From positions 62,001-126,000 of the forward strand of contig JBAKBP010000200.1 in the NCBI GenBank assembly GCA_037953745.1: a stretch of DNA of 64,000 nucleotides. Reading direction: 5' to 3'. The notes under the pieces were generated by a model. It did no database searches, was not told where the DNA came from, and worked only from the letters and a program-made list of their open reading frames with translations. Below, piece by piece: positions 54,178 through 64,000 of this stretch. Source of the stretch: Lithodes maja. Lineage: Eukaryota > Arthropoda > Malacostraca > Decapoda > Lithodidae. How positions within the stretch are numbered: position 1 is the stretch's first letter; each line of letters opens with the position of its first letter. Both the position numbers and the translations under genes were made by a program.

Positions 54178-57100
54178 TTAAAGAAGCTGAAGGAGACGGG
54201 TATGGAGGAGAAACCGCATAAGATGTGGGAGGGAGAAAGTGGGGGACTCTCCGAGCAAATCGGCTAAGACAAGGGGGCGATTAAGGGAGGATATGAAGGG
54301 GAATGCCTGCCGTCGGGCATTGGAGAAACGCGGACAGTCGATCAGGAGATGCTGGACAGACACTGGAATATGGCAGCAAGGACAGAGCGTGGGGACATCA
54401 CAGGACATCAAATGACCATGCGTGAGCCTGGTGTGGCCGAGCCGAAGACGGGCTAGAGCGGTCTCCCATCGACGATTGCGATGAGAGGAAGACTTCCAAG
54501 GGAGGACGGAAGGTTTGACAGAACGCAGTTTGACATCAGACACCCTCATGGAGGTCCATTCGTCCTGCCAGCGCTGACGTAGTAATTGAGTAACACGAGG
54601 GAAGTAATCAGATGCAGGAATACGTCGTGGCACGAGTTGGTGAGAGGTAATAGCAGAGCGGGCGAAAAAATCAACCCGCTCATTGCCAGGCACACCAACA
54701 TGACTCGGGACCCAACAGAAAGACAGGGACTTCAATTTAGTAGCGATGCGGAACAACCATTCTTGAATCTCCAGCACTAAGGGGTTAACAGCGGGAAGAG
54801 ACTGAATACTCTGAAGAGCACTAAGGGAGTCACTAAAAATTACAAAGGTATGCAGGTGTGAACAAAAAATAGTACGTAGGGCAAATAAAATAGCAAATAA
54901 CTCGGCCGTAAAGACACTAGCACATGATTGGATGTGACGTTGGAAGGTCCGGTCCGGGAACACAACCGCAAACCCTGTACCGGCGGAGGTCTTGGAACCA
55001 TCAGTGTACACTGGAACGGCTGAAGAGTGGCGTAGCAGATGTTCCGTAAACTGAGCATAAAGCAACTGTGGGGTTGAAGAGGCCTTAGAGGGGGGGAGGG
55101 CAGCTGTACAAACGGTAGGGCGAGGGAGTAGCCATGGGGGGAACTCCGACTGTCGGAGGGGTAGCACCGATGGAATGGGAAAAGAGAAGGAGGCCAGTAA
55201 AGCAGAGACCCGACCGGGGAACGAAGTAGCAGACACTGATGGGGCTAAGCCGCAAGCCGTGGGAGGAAAACCAGCCGAACTGTGTTGCAGAAGGCGAAGA
55301 TGACATCGAAGGGTCAGTTTATCCCGCCTGGATGATAGCGGTGGGACACCCGACTCAGCATAAAGGCTAATAACCGGAGTAGAGCGAAAAGCCCCTAGCG
55401 ACAAGCGCAGACCGTGATGGTGAAGGGAGTCTAGGCGCTTAAGGTTTGTACGCGCAGCGGAGGCATATACCTGGCAGCCATAATCGATCTTGGAGAGAAT
55501 AAGCGTTGTATGGAGGCGCAGAAGAGTCGTCCGGTCCGCACCCCAAGACAAGTGGCTAAGGGTTTGTAAGAGTTGAAGCCGTCGGGTGGTGGAGGTCAGT
55601 AACGAAGTAATGTGCGGGTACCATGTCAACCGAGTATCGAAAATGAGACCCAAGAATGGAGCTGAGGACCTGTAAGGCAGAGGGCGGTTATACAACGTAA
55701 GAACAGGATACGGGACTGTATGGCGTTTTGTGAAGACGACGGCACAAGATTTCGAGGGCGAAAACCGAAAACCATGGGCCGTAGCCCACTGCGCAGCTGC
55801 ATCAATGGCCCGCTGCATGAGATGTTGTAGGGCAGCGATATCCAAACCCACAGCGTAAATAGCGAAGTCGTCCACATACAAAGAAGCACGGACACCAAGA
55901 GGGAGGGAAGAAATAATACCATTAATAGCTAGGATAAAAAGGATGGTACTAAGAACACAACCCTGTGGGACACCGTCGTGTTGGGGGTATGTTCGTGAGA
56001 ATGTATTCTGAAGCTTGACTCGGAAAGTACGATCACGGAGAAAGTTCTGCAAGAATACCGCCATGTTGCCAGACACACCAGAACGTAAAAGGGTACGAAG
56101 GATGTTGTATTTCCAGGCAGTATCATACGCTTTTTCAAGATCGAAGAATACAGCTAAAACCGACTTAGTGTCCGAAAAGGCATCGCGGATAGAAGTCGCC
56201 AATCTCAATAATGGGTCCAAAGTACTACGGCCCTTGCGAAAGCCATATTGAAAAGGTGACAGGATGCTTCTTGATTCCAGGAGCCACATTAAGCGGGAGT
56301 GAACCATGCGTTCTAATAATTTGCCGACACAACTGACCAGGGCAATGGGACGGTAATCTGCTGGTGCATGGCCCGACTTACCCGGCTTAAGGAATGGGAG
56401 AAGGATGGCATGTCTCCACCCAGCCGGAAAAAAGCCTGTGGACCACAGACGGTTGTAGATGGACAAGAGAAAGCCAAGCGCAGGTGGAGATAAGTGCTTC
56501 AGCATCAAGTAATGGACACCGTCAGGGCCTTCACATGTATCCTTACAGGCTCCCAGGCTAGACTCAAGCTCAGCCCGGGAGAAGGGGGCATTGAAAAACT
56601 GATCAGATGATAAGACGAAGTCAAGTCGCCTAAGTTCAGAACGGCGTTTATGCATCTGGAAGGAGGGCGGGAGATGGGAGCCAGTGCTAACATCACTGAA
56701 ATGTTGTCCCAACATATTGGCCACCAGAGACGGATCGCCCACAATGCCAGTGTTGGTATGGAGGACAGGGGCCGGCGTAGGCGCATGTTTCCCTGCAATC
56801 TTCCTGACGCGAGCCCAGACTTGCGGAACAGGTGTATCTGCGTTGATAGTAGAGGCATACGACATCCAGCTAGATTTTTTAGCAGAGCGGATTGTACGAC
56901 GGAAGACGGCATTAGCCTGTTTGAAAAGAGTATACGCATCCCGCTCATATGGAGAGCCTTTTTTCCGACGGAAACTCTTCCACTTGGCTCTTTTATTGCG
57001 TAAAGCCGAAGTGCACTGAGCAGTCCACCACGGTACACACTTAGAAGACATACTCCGAGTAGTGCGTGGAATACAAGTATAGGCAGCATGGAGCACAAAC

Positions 57101-57864
57101 ATCAGGAAACTGGTAAGCATGGCATCAGGGTCCGGGAAAGCAGGGGTCGGATTAGACGGAACGGCGAGATCAGCGAAAGATGTCCAGTCGGCACGATCGA
57201 AACACCAACGGGGAGGGCGTGGCACTGGGGAGTAAGACGTAGGGGAGAGGACAATCGGGAAGTGGTCAGTCGCACAGTAATCATTAAAGACCTTCCAAGT
57301 AAAATCCAAGGATAGTGTAGGGGAACACAGAGACAAGTCAATACATGAGAAGGTACGGGTGCCGCTATCAAAATGCGTAGAGGAACCAGTGTTTAAAAGA
57401 AATAAATCGTGTGTACGAATCAGAGCCTCAAGGGAACGACCCCGTGTATTAACGGTAGAGTCACCCCACAGGGAATGCCTGCAATTAAAATCCCCTAAAA
57501 GGAGGAAAGGTGGAGGTAATAGAGAAAGGATCCTGTTTAATTCTGGAACATCGAGCGGGATCGAGGGGGAAAGGTATATGGAAACTACTGTAAGCCAGCG
57601 GGAAAGGAACACTCTGGCAAGCGTGCATTTAAGAGAGGTACGGATAGTTAACTGAGACACTGGGACATCAAGATGTACGAGGAGGCAAGTAGCATACTGG
57701 GAATGGGGAGAACTTATATAGGAGTAAAAAGGAATTGGGGAGGGGGCATTAGATAAACGCGATTCTTGTAAACTAATAATAAGTGGGCTAAACCTAGAGA
57801 TAAGGTAACGAAGATCAACACGATGTGCTGCAAAACTACGAATGTTCCATTGTAAAATGGACAT
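54178..57864 (-). CDS. I-like LINE ORF2: EN-RT-RNase H-CCHC
   Basis: The ATG at 57862-57864 gives MSILQWNIRSF, the expected endonuclease N-terminus; the open frame upstream is not homologous-looking. About 1228 residues. Endonuclease (1-235): ISLQESRL, LLLGDFNCRHSLWG, ATDHFPI. RT: KPGKSGHAPADYRPIALVSC, QYGFRKGRSTLDPLL, FFDLEKAYDTAWK, GVPQGCVLS and catalytic YVDD near residue 663. RNase H (about 948-1070): VYTDGSK, FTAELFAI, FSDSLSALQS, WVPSHVGVPGNERVD, with all acidic residues and the His. C-terminal CCHC (about 1160): CPCCHIPVSVQHLLIDC. No stop or frameshift, so potentially functional if ORF1 is complete beyond the gap. Confidence 0.94.
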   Translation of the reverse strand: MSILQWNIRSFAAHRVDLRYLISRFSPLIISLQESRLSNAPSPIPFYSYISSPHSQYATCLLVHLDVPVSQLTIRTSLKCTLARVFLSRWLTVVSIYLSPSIPLDVPELNRILSLLPPPFLLLGDFNCRHSLWGDSTVNTRGRSLEALIRTHDLFLLNTGSSTHFDSGTRTFSCIDLSLCSPTLSLDFTWKVFNDYCATDHFPIVLSPTSYSPVPRPPRWCFDRADWTSFADLAVPSNPTPAFPDPDAMLTSFLMFVLHAAYTCIPRTTRSMSSKCVPWWTAQCTSALRNKRAKWKSFRRKKGSPYERDAYTLFKQANAVFRRTIRSAKKSSWMSYASTINADTPVPQVWARVRKIAGKHAPTPAPVLHTNTGIVGDPSLVANMLGQHFSDVSTGSHLPPSFQMHKRRSELRRLDFVLSSDQFFNAPFSRAELESSLGACKDTCEGPDGVHYLMLKHLSPPALGFLLSIYNRLWSTGFFPAGWRHAILLPFLKPGKSGHAPADYRPIALVSCVGKLLERMVHSRLMWLLESRSILSPFQYGFRKGRSTLDPLLRLATSIRDAFSDTKSVLAVFFDLEKAYDTAWKYNILRTLLRSGVSGNMAVFLQNFLRDRTFRVKLQNTFSRTYPQHDGVPQGCVLSTILFILAINGIISSLPLGVRASLYVDDFAIYAVGLDIAALQHLMQRAIDAAAQWATAHGFRFSPSKSCAVVFTKRHTVPYPVLTLYNRPLPYRSSAPFLGLIFDTRLTWYPHITSLLTSTTRRLQLLQTLSHLSWGADRTTLLRLHTTLILSKIDYGCQVYASAARTNLKRLDSLHHHGLRLSLGAFRSTPVISLYAESGVPPLSSRRDKLTLRCHLRLLQHSSAGFPPTACGLAPSVSATSFPGRVSALLASFSFPIPSVLPLRQSEFPPWLLPRPTVCTAALPPSKASSTPQLLYAQFTEHLLRHSSAVPVYTDGSKTSAGTGFAVVFPDRTFQRHIQSCASVFTAELFAILFALRTIFCSHLHTFVIFSDSLSALQSIQSLPAVNPLVLEIQEWLFRIATKLKSLSFCWVPSHVGVPGNERVDFFARSAITSHQLVPRRIPASDYFPRVTQLLRQRWQDEWTSMRVSDVKLRSVKPSVLPWKSSSHRNRRWETALARLRLGHTRLTHGHLMSCDVPTLCPCCHIPVSVQHLLIDCPRFSNARRQAFPFISSLNRPLVLADLLGESPTFSLPHLMRFLLHTRLLQLL

Positions 57865-57985
57865 TATAATGACAAAAAAGATTAAAAAGAAGACGCGTAC
57901 AAGAGGGAAGAAAAGACGTACACTATATACAACATATTTACAAAATACAGGTAACACCGTGGGTGGAAAATATAGCCAAGAGAGG

Positions 57986-59565
57986 CTAACGATGGGAAAT
58001 AAGAGCAGGAATTGGAGAAGACGTTGAAGGGGAAGACTGGAAACCGGGGGGCATAGGGAGGTCTAACAGAGAAAGAGGAGAGGAAGGAGGAGGGCCGGAA
58101 GAGGGAGGAAGGACGGACGGCGGGTGGGAAGAGAAGGAGGGGGTAAGGGCAGGAGAAGGAAGAGGGGGAGGGTCAGGAGGAGGAAGAGGAGGAGGGCCCG
58201 GAGGAAGGCCAGAAGGGGGAGTGGAGGAAGAGGACGGGGCAGGGGAAGGCGGGAGAGGGAAAGGCGGGAGAGGGGTAGGGGGGAGAGAAGAGGGGGTAGG
58301 ATGAACTTCGGCGTGAACAGTAGAAGGTGGTGGGTGGGAAGAACGGATAAATTCGTCAATCTGAGGTAGGGTTTCGTAGGAGAAATCTAGGGATGCAGGG
58401 ACGGGAGGAGGAGGAGACTGGACGGAGAGAGGAGAAAGGGAAACAGAAGGAGAAGGAGGCGACTTCTTCTTCTTCTCGCAGGGACTTGAGCACCGCACAT
58501 CACGGAGACCACCCTTACGTTTAAAAGAGGAAGCGGGCGAGGAAGAACGGAGCACAGGAGCCCGTTTGGTAGAGGAGAAGGGAAGTTTAGAGCGAGTAGG
58601 AGATTTGGGGCGACTAGAAGAGGAAGATGACGGAGAACGGGGGGGAGGCTTGGAACGGTGAGAGCGTGGAGGGAGACTAGAAGAGGAGGAACAAGGAAGA
58701 GAGCAAGAGGAAGGGGCAGAAGTAGAAGGACTGAGAACAGAGAAAGTGTTAGACAAAGGGACAGAAAAGGAAGAGACGGAAGGACGAACGGAGGAGACTG
58801 AAGAGGAGGAAGGAGAAAATCCAGGAGAAGCACCGGTAGAAGGAAGGGAGGCAGATGACGAAACTGGTGCGACCGGGGGGACGGAGGGAGCGGAGGCGGT
58901 GGAAGGAACCGAGGAACCAGAAAAAGGGGGGGGCGTGGTAGAGGGAGGCAAAGAAGAGGAGGGAGGAGACAGAGTCTTGGAAAATGACTGAGGGGTGAAG
59001 CCCAAGCGACGAGCCTCTTGGCGGGCTGCGGTGAGCGTAAGGCCGTGTCTCGCTTTGAGAACAGCAACCTCAGACTCGAACAGATGAACGGGGCAAATCT
59101 TAGAGTCGGCCGAATGAGACCCGCGGCAATTAAGGCAGAACTGGGACGTTGACTGACATTCGCCAACGGCATGTCCGGACTGCGCACAGCGCGGGCAGAG
59201 TGGGCTCTCAGCGGCTGTACGGCAGAACTTAGCCGGGTGGCCGAAACGCCAGCAGCTGCGACACTGGAGTGGACGGGGAAGAGACGCAGTCACAGGGAGG
59301 CGAGTACCACCGACAATAACATGGGCAGGAAGGGAAAGTCCATCAAAAGAGATCTTGGCAATGTTAGCGGGATGGCGGCGAAGGTCGCGAGGAGGGATAG
59401 TGTAGCACACCACACTAACCACCTTGTGGTCTTGAGCGACAACGATGTCCTTGACGAGGTCGGCGCAATCCGCGAAAGGACGACCCCCGAGACGGATGGA
59501 AGCGGGGATCAGGACAGTCCCTGTACAGGAGTTGAGTCGTTGATCTTTTTGAGCCGGGATGGGGG
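57986..59565 (-). CDS. I-like LINE ORF1: gag-like CCHC protein (partial)
   Basis: Open from the gap edge to a stop at 57986, at least 526 residues. A conserved-looking gag region (FADCADLVKDIVV, VVCYTIPPRDLRRHP) is followed by three CCHC knuckles: CRSCWRFGHPAKFC, CPRCAQSGHAVGEC and CLNCRGSHSADSKIC (59265-59095). A helical stretch (VAVLKARHGLTLTAARQEARR) follows. The last ~330 residues are almost pure Ser/Pro/Leu, unusually long for an I-type ORF1. Nucleic-acid binding and RNP assembly are the family role. The N-terminus lies past the 200-N gap. Confidence 0.85.
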
Positions 59566-59765
59566 NNNNNNNNNNNNNNNNNNNNNNNNNNNNNNNNNNN
59601 NNNNNNNNNNNNNNNNNNNNNNNNNNNNNNNNNNNNNNNNNNNNNNNNNNNNNNNNNNNNNNNNNNNNNNNNNNNNNNNNNNNNNNNNNNNNNNNNNNNN
59701 NNNNNNNNNNNNNNNNNNNNNNNNNNNNNNNNNNNNNNNNNNNNNNNNNNNNNNNNNNNNNNNNN
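59566..59765. other. Assembly gap (200 N)
   Basis: Exactly 200 N between ORF1 of the I-like LINE and the 40-bp minisatellite. A round number suggests a placeholder of unknown true size. Confidence 0.98.
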
Positions 59766-62700
59766 GGGAGATGTAATACAAATAGGTAGGTAATGCCAGT
59801 ATAATGGGAGATGTAATACAAATAGGTAGGTAATGCCAGTATAATGGGAGATGTAATACAAATAGGTAGGTAATGCCAGTATAATGGGAGATGTAATACA
59901 AATAGGTAGGTAATGCCAGTATAATGGGAGATGTAATACAAATAGGTAGGTAATGCCAGTATAATGGGAGATGTAATACAAATAGGTAGGTAATGCCAGT
60001 ATAATGGGAGATGTAATACAAATAGGTAGGTAATGCCAGTATAATGGGAGATGTAATACAAATAGGTAGGTAATGCCAGTATAATGGGAGATGTAATACA
60101 AATAGGTAGGTAATGCCAGTATAATGGGAGATGTAATACAAATAGGTAGGTAATGCCAGTATAATGGGAGATGTAATACAAATAGGTAGGTAATGCCAGT
60201 ATAATGGGAGATGTAATACAAATAGGTAGGTAATGCCAGTATAATGGGAGATGTAATACAAATAGGTAGCAAATGCCAGTATAATGGGAGATGTAATACA
60301 AATAGGTAGGCTAATGCCAGTATAATGGGAGATGTAATACAAATAGGTAGGTAATGCCAGTATAATGGGAGATGTAATACAAATAGGTAGGTAATGCCAA
60401 TGGGAGATGTAATACAAATAGGTAAGTATGCCAGTATAATGGGAGATGTAATACAAATAGGTAGGTAATGCCAGTATAATGGGAGATGTAATACAAATAG
60501 GTAGCTAATGCCAGTATAATGGGAGATGTAATACAAATAGGTAGGTAATGCCAGTATAATGGGAGATGTAATACAAATAGGTAGGTAATGCCAGTATAAT
60601 GGGAGATGTAATACAAATAGGTAGCTAATGCCAGTATAATGGGAGATGTAATACAAATAGGTAGGTAATGCCAGTATAATGGGAGATGTAATACAAATAG
60701 GTAGGTGATGCCAGTATAATGGGAGATGTAATACAAATAGGTAGGTAATGCCAGTATAATGGGAGATGTAATACAAATAGGTAGGTAATGCCAGTATAAT
60801 GGGAGATGTAATACAAATAGGTAGGTAATGCCAGTATAATGGGAGATGTAATACAAATAGGTAGCAAATGCCAGTGTAATGGGAGATGTAATACAAATAG
60901 GTGGCTAATGCCAGTATAATGGGAGATGTAATACAAATAGGTAGGTAATGCCAGTATAATGGGAGATGTAATACAAATAGGTAGGTAATGCCAGTATAAT
61001 GGGAGATGTAATACAAATAGGTAGGTAATGCCAGTATAATGGGAGATGTAATACAAATAGGTAGGTAATGCCAGTATAATGGGAGATATAATACAAATAG
61101 GTAGTTAATGCCACTATAATGGGAGATGTAATACAAATAGGTAGGTAATGCCAGTATAATGGGAGATGTAATACAAATAGGTAGGTAATGCCAGCATAAT
61201 GGGAGATGTAATACAAATAGGTAGGTAATGCCAGTATAATGGGAGATGTAATACAAATAGGTAGGTAATGCCAGTATAATGAGAGATGTAATACAAATAG
61301 GTAGGTAATGCCAGTATAATGGGAGATGTAATACAAATAGGTAGGTAATGCCAGTATAATGGGAGATGTAATACAAATAGGTAGGTAATGCCAGTATAAT
61401 GGGAGATGTAATACAAATAGGTAGGTAATGCCAGTATAATGGGAGATGTAATACAAATAGGTAGGTAATGCCAGTATAATGGGAGATGTAATACAAATAG
61501 GTAGCAAATGCCAGTATAATGGGAGATGTAATACACATAGGTAGGTAATGCCAGTATAATGGGAGATGTAATACAAATAGGTAGCAAATGCCAGTATAAT
61601 GGGAGATGTAATACAAATAGGTAGCAAATGCCAGTATAATGGGAGATGTAATACAAATAGGTAGCAAATGCCAGTATAATGGGAGATGTAATACAAATAG
61701 GTAGGTAATGCCAGTATAATGGGAGATGTAATACAAATAGGTAGGTAATGCCAGTATAATGGGAGATGTAATACAAATAGGTAGGTAATGCCAGTATAAT
61801 GGGAGATGTAATACAAATACGTAGGTAATGCCAGTATAATGGGAGATGTAATACAAATAGGTAGGTAATGCCAGTATAATGGGAGATGTAATACAAATAG
61901 GTAGCAAATGCCTGTATAATGGGAGATGTAATACAAATAGGTAGCTAATGCCAGTATAATGGGAGATGTAATACAAATAGGTAGGTAATGCCAGTATAAT
62001 GGGAGATGTAATACAAATAGGTAGGTAATGCCAGTATAATGGGAGATGTAATACAAATAGGTAGGTAATGCCAGTATAATGGGAGATGTAATACAAATAG
62101 GTAGGTAATGCCAGTATAATGGGAGATGTAATACAAATAGGTAGGTAATGCCAGTATAATGGGAGATGTAATACAAATAGGTAGGTAATGCCAGTATAAT
62201 GGGAGATGTAATACAAATAGGTAGGTAATGCGAGTATAATGGGAGATGTAATACAAATAGGTAGGTAATGCCAGTATAATGGGAGATGTAATACAAATAG
62301 GTAGGTAATGCCAGTATAATGGGAGATGTAATACAAATAGGTAGGTAATGCCAGTATAATGGGAGATGTAATACAAATAGGTAGCAAATGCCAGTATAAT
62401 GGGAGATGTAATACACATAGGTAGGTAATGCCAGTATAATGGGAGATGTAATACAAATAGGTAGCAAATGCCAGTATAATGGGAGATGTAATACAAATAG
62501 GTAGCAAATGCCAGTATAATGGGAGATGTAATACAAATAGGTAGCAAATGCCAGTATAATGGGAGATGTAATACAAATAGGTAGGTAATGCCAGTATAAT
62601 GGGAGATGTAATACAAATAGGTAGGTAATGCCAGTATAATGGGAGATGTAATACAAATAGGTAGGTAATGCCAGTATAATGGGAGATGTAATACAAATAC

Positions 62701-64000
62701 GTAGGTAATGCCAGTATAATGGGAGATGTAATACAAATAGGTAGGTAATGCCAGTATAATGGGAGATGTAATACAAATAGGTAGCAAATGCCTGTATAAT
62801 GGGAGATGTAATACAAATAGGTAGCTAATGCCAGTATAATGGGAGATGTAATACAAATAGGTAGGTAATGCCAGTATAATGGGAGATGTAATACAAATAG
62901 GTAGGTAATGCCAGTATAATGGGAGATGTAATACAAATAGGTAGGTAATGCCAGTATAATGGGAGATGTAATACAAATAGGTAGGTAATGCCAGTATAAT
63001 GGGAGATGTAATACAAATAGGTAGGTAATGCCAGTATAATGGGAGATGTAATACAAATAGGTAGGTAATGCCAGTATAATGGGAGATGTAATACAAATAG
63101 GTAGGTAATGCCAGTATAATGGGAGATGTAATACAAATAGGTAGGTATTGCCAGTATAGTGGAAGATGTAATACAAATAGGTAGGTAATGCCAGTATAAT
63201 GGGAGATGTAATGCAAATAGGTAGGTAATGCCAGTATAATGGGAGATGTAATACAAATAGGTAGCAAATGCCAGTATAATGGGAGATGTAATACAAATAG
63301 GTAGGTAATGCCAGTATAATGGGAGATGTAATACAAATAGGTAGCAAATGCCAGTATAATGGGAGATGTAATACAAATAGGTAGCAAATGCCAGTATAAT
63401 GGGAGATGTAATACAAATAGGTAGGTAATGCCAGTATAATGGGAGATGTAATACAAATAGGTAGGTAATGCCAGTATAATGGGAGATGTAATACAAATAG
63501 GTAGGTAATGCCAGTATAATGGGAGATGTAATACAAATAGGTAGGTAATGCCAGTATAATGGGAGATGTAATACAAATAGGTAGGTAATGCCAGTATAAT
63601 GGGAGATGTAATACAAATAGGTAGCTAATGCCAGTATAATGGGAGATGTAATACAAATAGGTAGCAAATGCCAGTATAATGGGAGATGTAATACAAATAG
63701 GTAGCAAATGCCAGTATAATGGGAGATGTAATACAAATAGGTAGGTAATGCCAGTATAATGGGAGATGTAATACAAATAGGTAGGTAATGCCAGTATAAT
63801 GGGAGATGTAATACAAATAGGTAGGTAATGCCAGTATAATGGGAGATGTAATACAAATAGGTAGGTAATGCCAGTATAATGGGAGATGTAATACAAATAG
63901 GTAGCAAATGCCAGTATAATGGGAGATGTAATACAAATAGGTAGGTAATGCCAGTATAATGGGAGATGTAATACAAATAGGTAGGTAATGCTAGTATAAT
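59766..64000. repeat. 40-bp minisatellite, ~106 copies
   Basis: Unit: gggagatgtaatacaaatag followed by gtaggtaatgccagtataat. The array runs from the gap to the window end and probably beyond both. The main variants are at one site (ggta, gcaa or gcta before atgcc), with rare private changes. Near 60398 a shortened unit occurs. Because 40 is not a multiple of 3 and the unit lacks minus-strand stops in all frames, long open frames with a 40-residue period arise. They are not genes. Confidence 0.97.

Larger units (their letters stand above)
54030..59565 (-). mobile_element. I-like LINE (5' end beyond gap)
   Basis: Minus-strand element: ORF1 (at least 59565-57986), a 121-bp spacer, ORF2 (57864-54178), a 3' UTR of ~130 bp with a T-rich tract, and a (TAA)4 tail at 54030-54044. 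TAA tails, gag-like ORF1 with CCHC knuckles and ORF2 with RNase H are together typical of the I group. The 5' end is hidden by the assembly gap. Confidence 0.88.

Noticed and set aside
58124..59000. Plus-strand Arg/Gly/Glu-rich ORFs opposite the I-like ORF1
   Set aside because: Shadows of the Ser/Pro-rich minus-strand tail; no initiation context or domain.
59766..64000. Very long minus-strand ORFs (up to ~1490 codons) with a 40-residue Tyr/Leu/Ile-rich repeat
   Set aside because: Produced by a 40-bp minisatellite without stops in any minus frame; several frames are open at once, so it is not a membrane-protein gene.

Overview
This is invertebrate nuclear DNA, AT-rich and crowded with repeats. 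No host gene, rRNA or functional tRNA gene could be supported. Almost everything recognisable is a transposable element, a TTAA-bounded inverted-repeat element (MITE), a satellite/minisatellite or a microsatellite. The mix (CR1-like, RTE-like, I-like and 2A-bearing LINEs, a Penelope-like element, an IN-before-RT Ty3/gypsy element, long TA/GA/GT arrays) suggests an arthropod, perhaps a decapod crustacean. That taxonomic guess is inference and is not proved by any host gene.

Layout. 1-1265: eroded CR1-like LINE split by a foldback element. 1289-15095: an old tandem duplication of a roughly 1.8-kb unit. Its second copy has been opened by a truncated CR1, a nearly complete CR1 (5019-about 11659, itself holding an RTE-like fragment with an 11-bp target duplication), and a second LINE (11800-14060). 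15095-16190: the 3' part of a Penelope-like element with its GIY-YIG region. 16190-24830: AT-rich, gene-free DNA with MITEs, a tRNA-like SINE head and three minisatellites (29, 38 and 74 bp). 24870-27860: a broken ~180-bp satellite invaded several times by LINE fragments and one MITE. 28590-30897: 5' part of a LINE whose N-terminus carries a 2A-type motif and a PHD-like finger. 30897-35779: mostly unassigned, with one TTAA MITE.

35990-50608 is a Russian-doll insertion. A ~230-bp TTAA MITE is split by a 5'-truncated second copy of the 2A-family LINE (36123-50515). That LINE is in turn split by an apparently intact two-ORF LINE (36806-41226, 11-bp target duplication) and by an LTR retrotransposon (42125-48691) with near-identical 1556-bp LTRs. 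The LTR element has integrase upstream of RT/RNase H, as in Gmr1-type Ty3/gypsy elements, but an in-frame junction has removed the RT catalytic core.

50678-54029: further MITEs, an RTE 3' tail with perfect target duplication, and a LINE RT fragment. 54030-59565: an I-like LINE (gag-like ORF1 with three CCHC knuckles; ORF2 with endonuclease, RT, RNase H and CCHC), cut by a 200-N assembly gap. 59766-64000: about 106 copies of a 40-bp minisatellite with an 880-bp higher-order duplication.

The genes do not form a host pathway. They are self-contained replication modules of separate elements, and their nesting gives a readable relative chronology.
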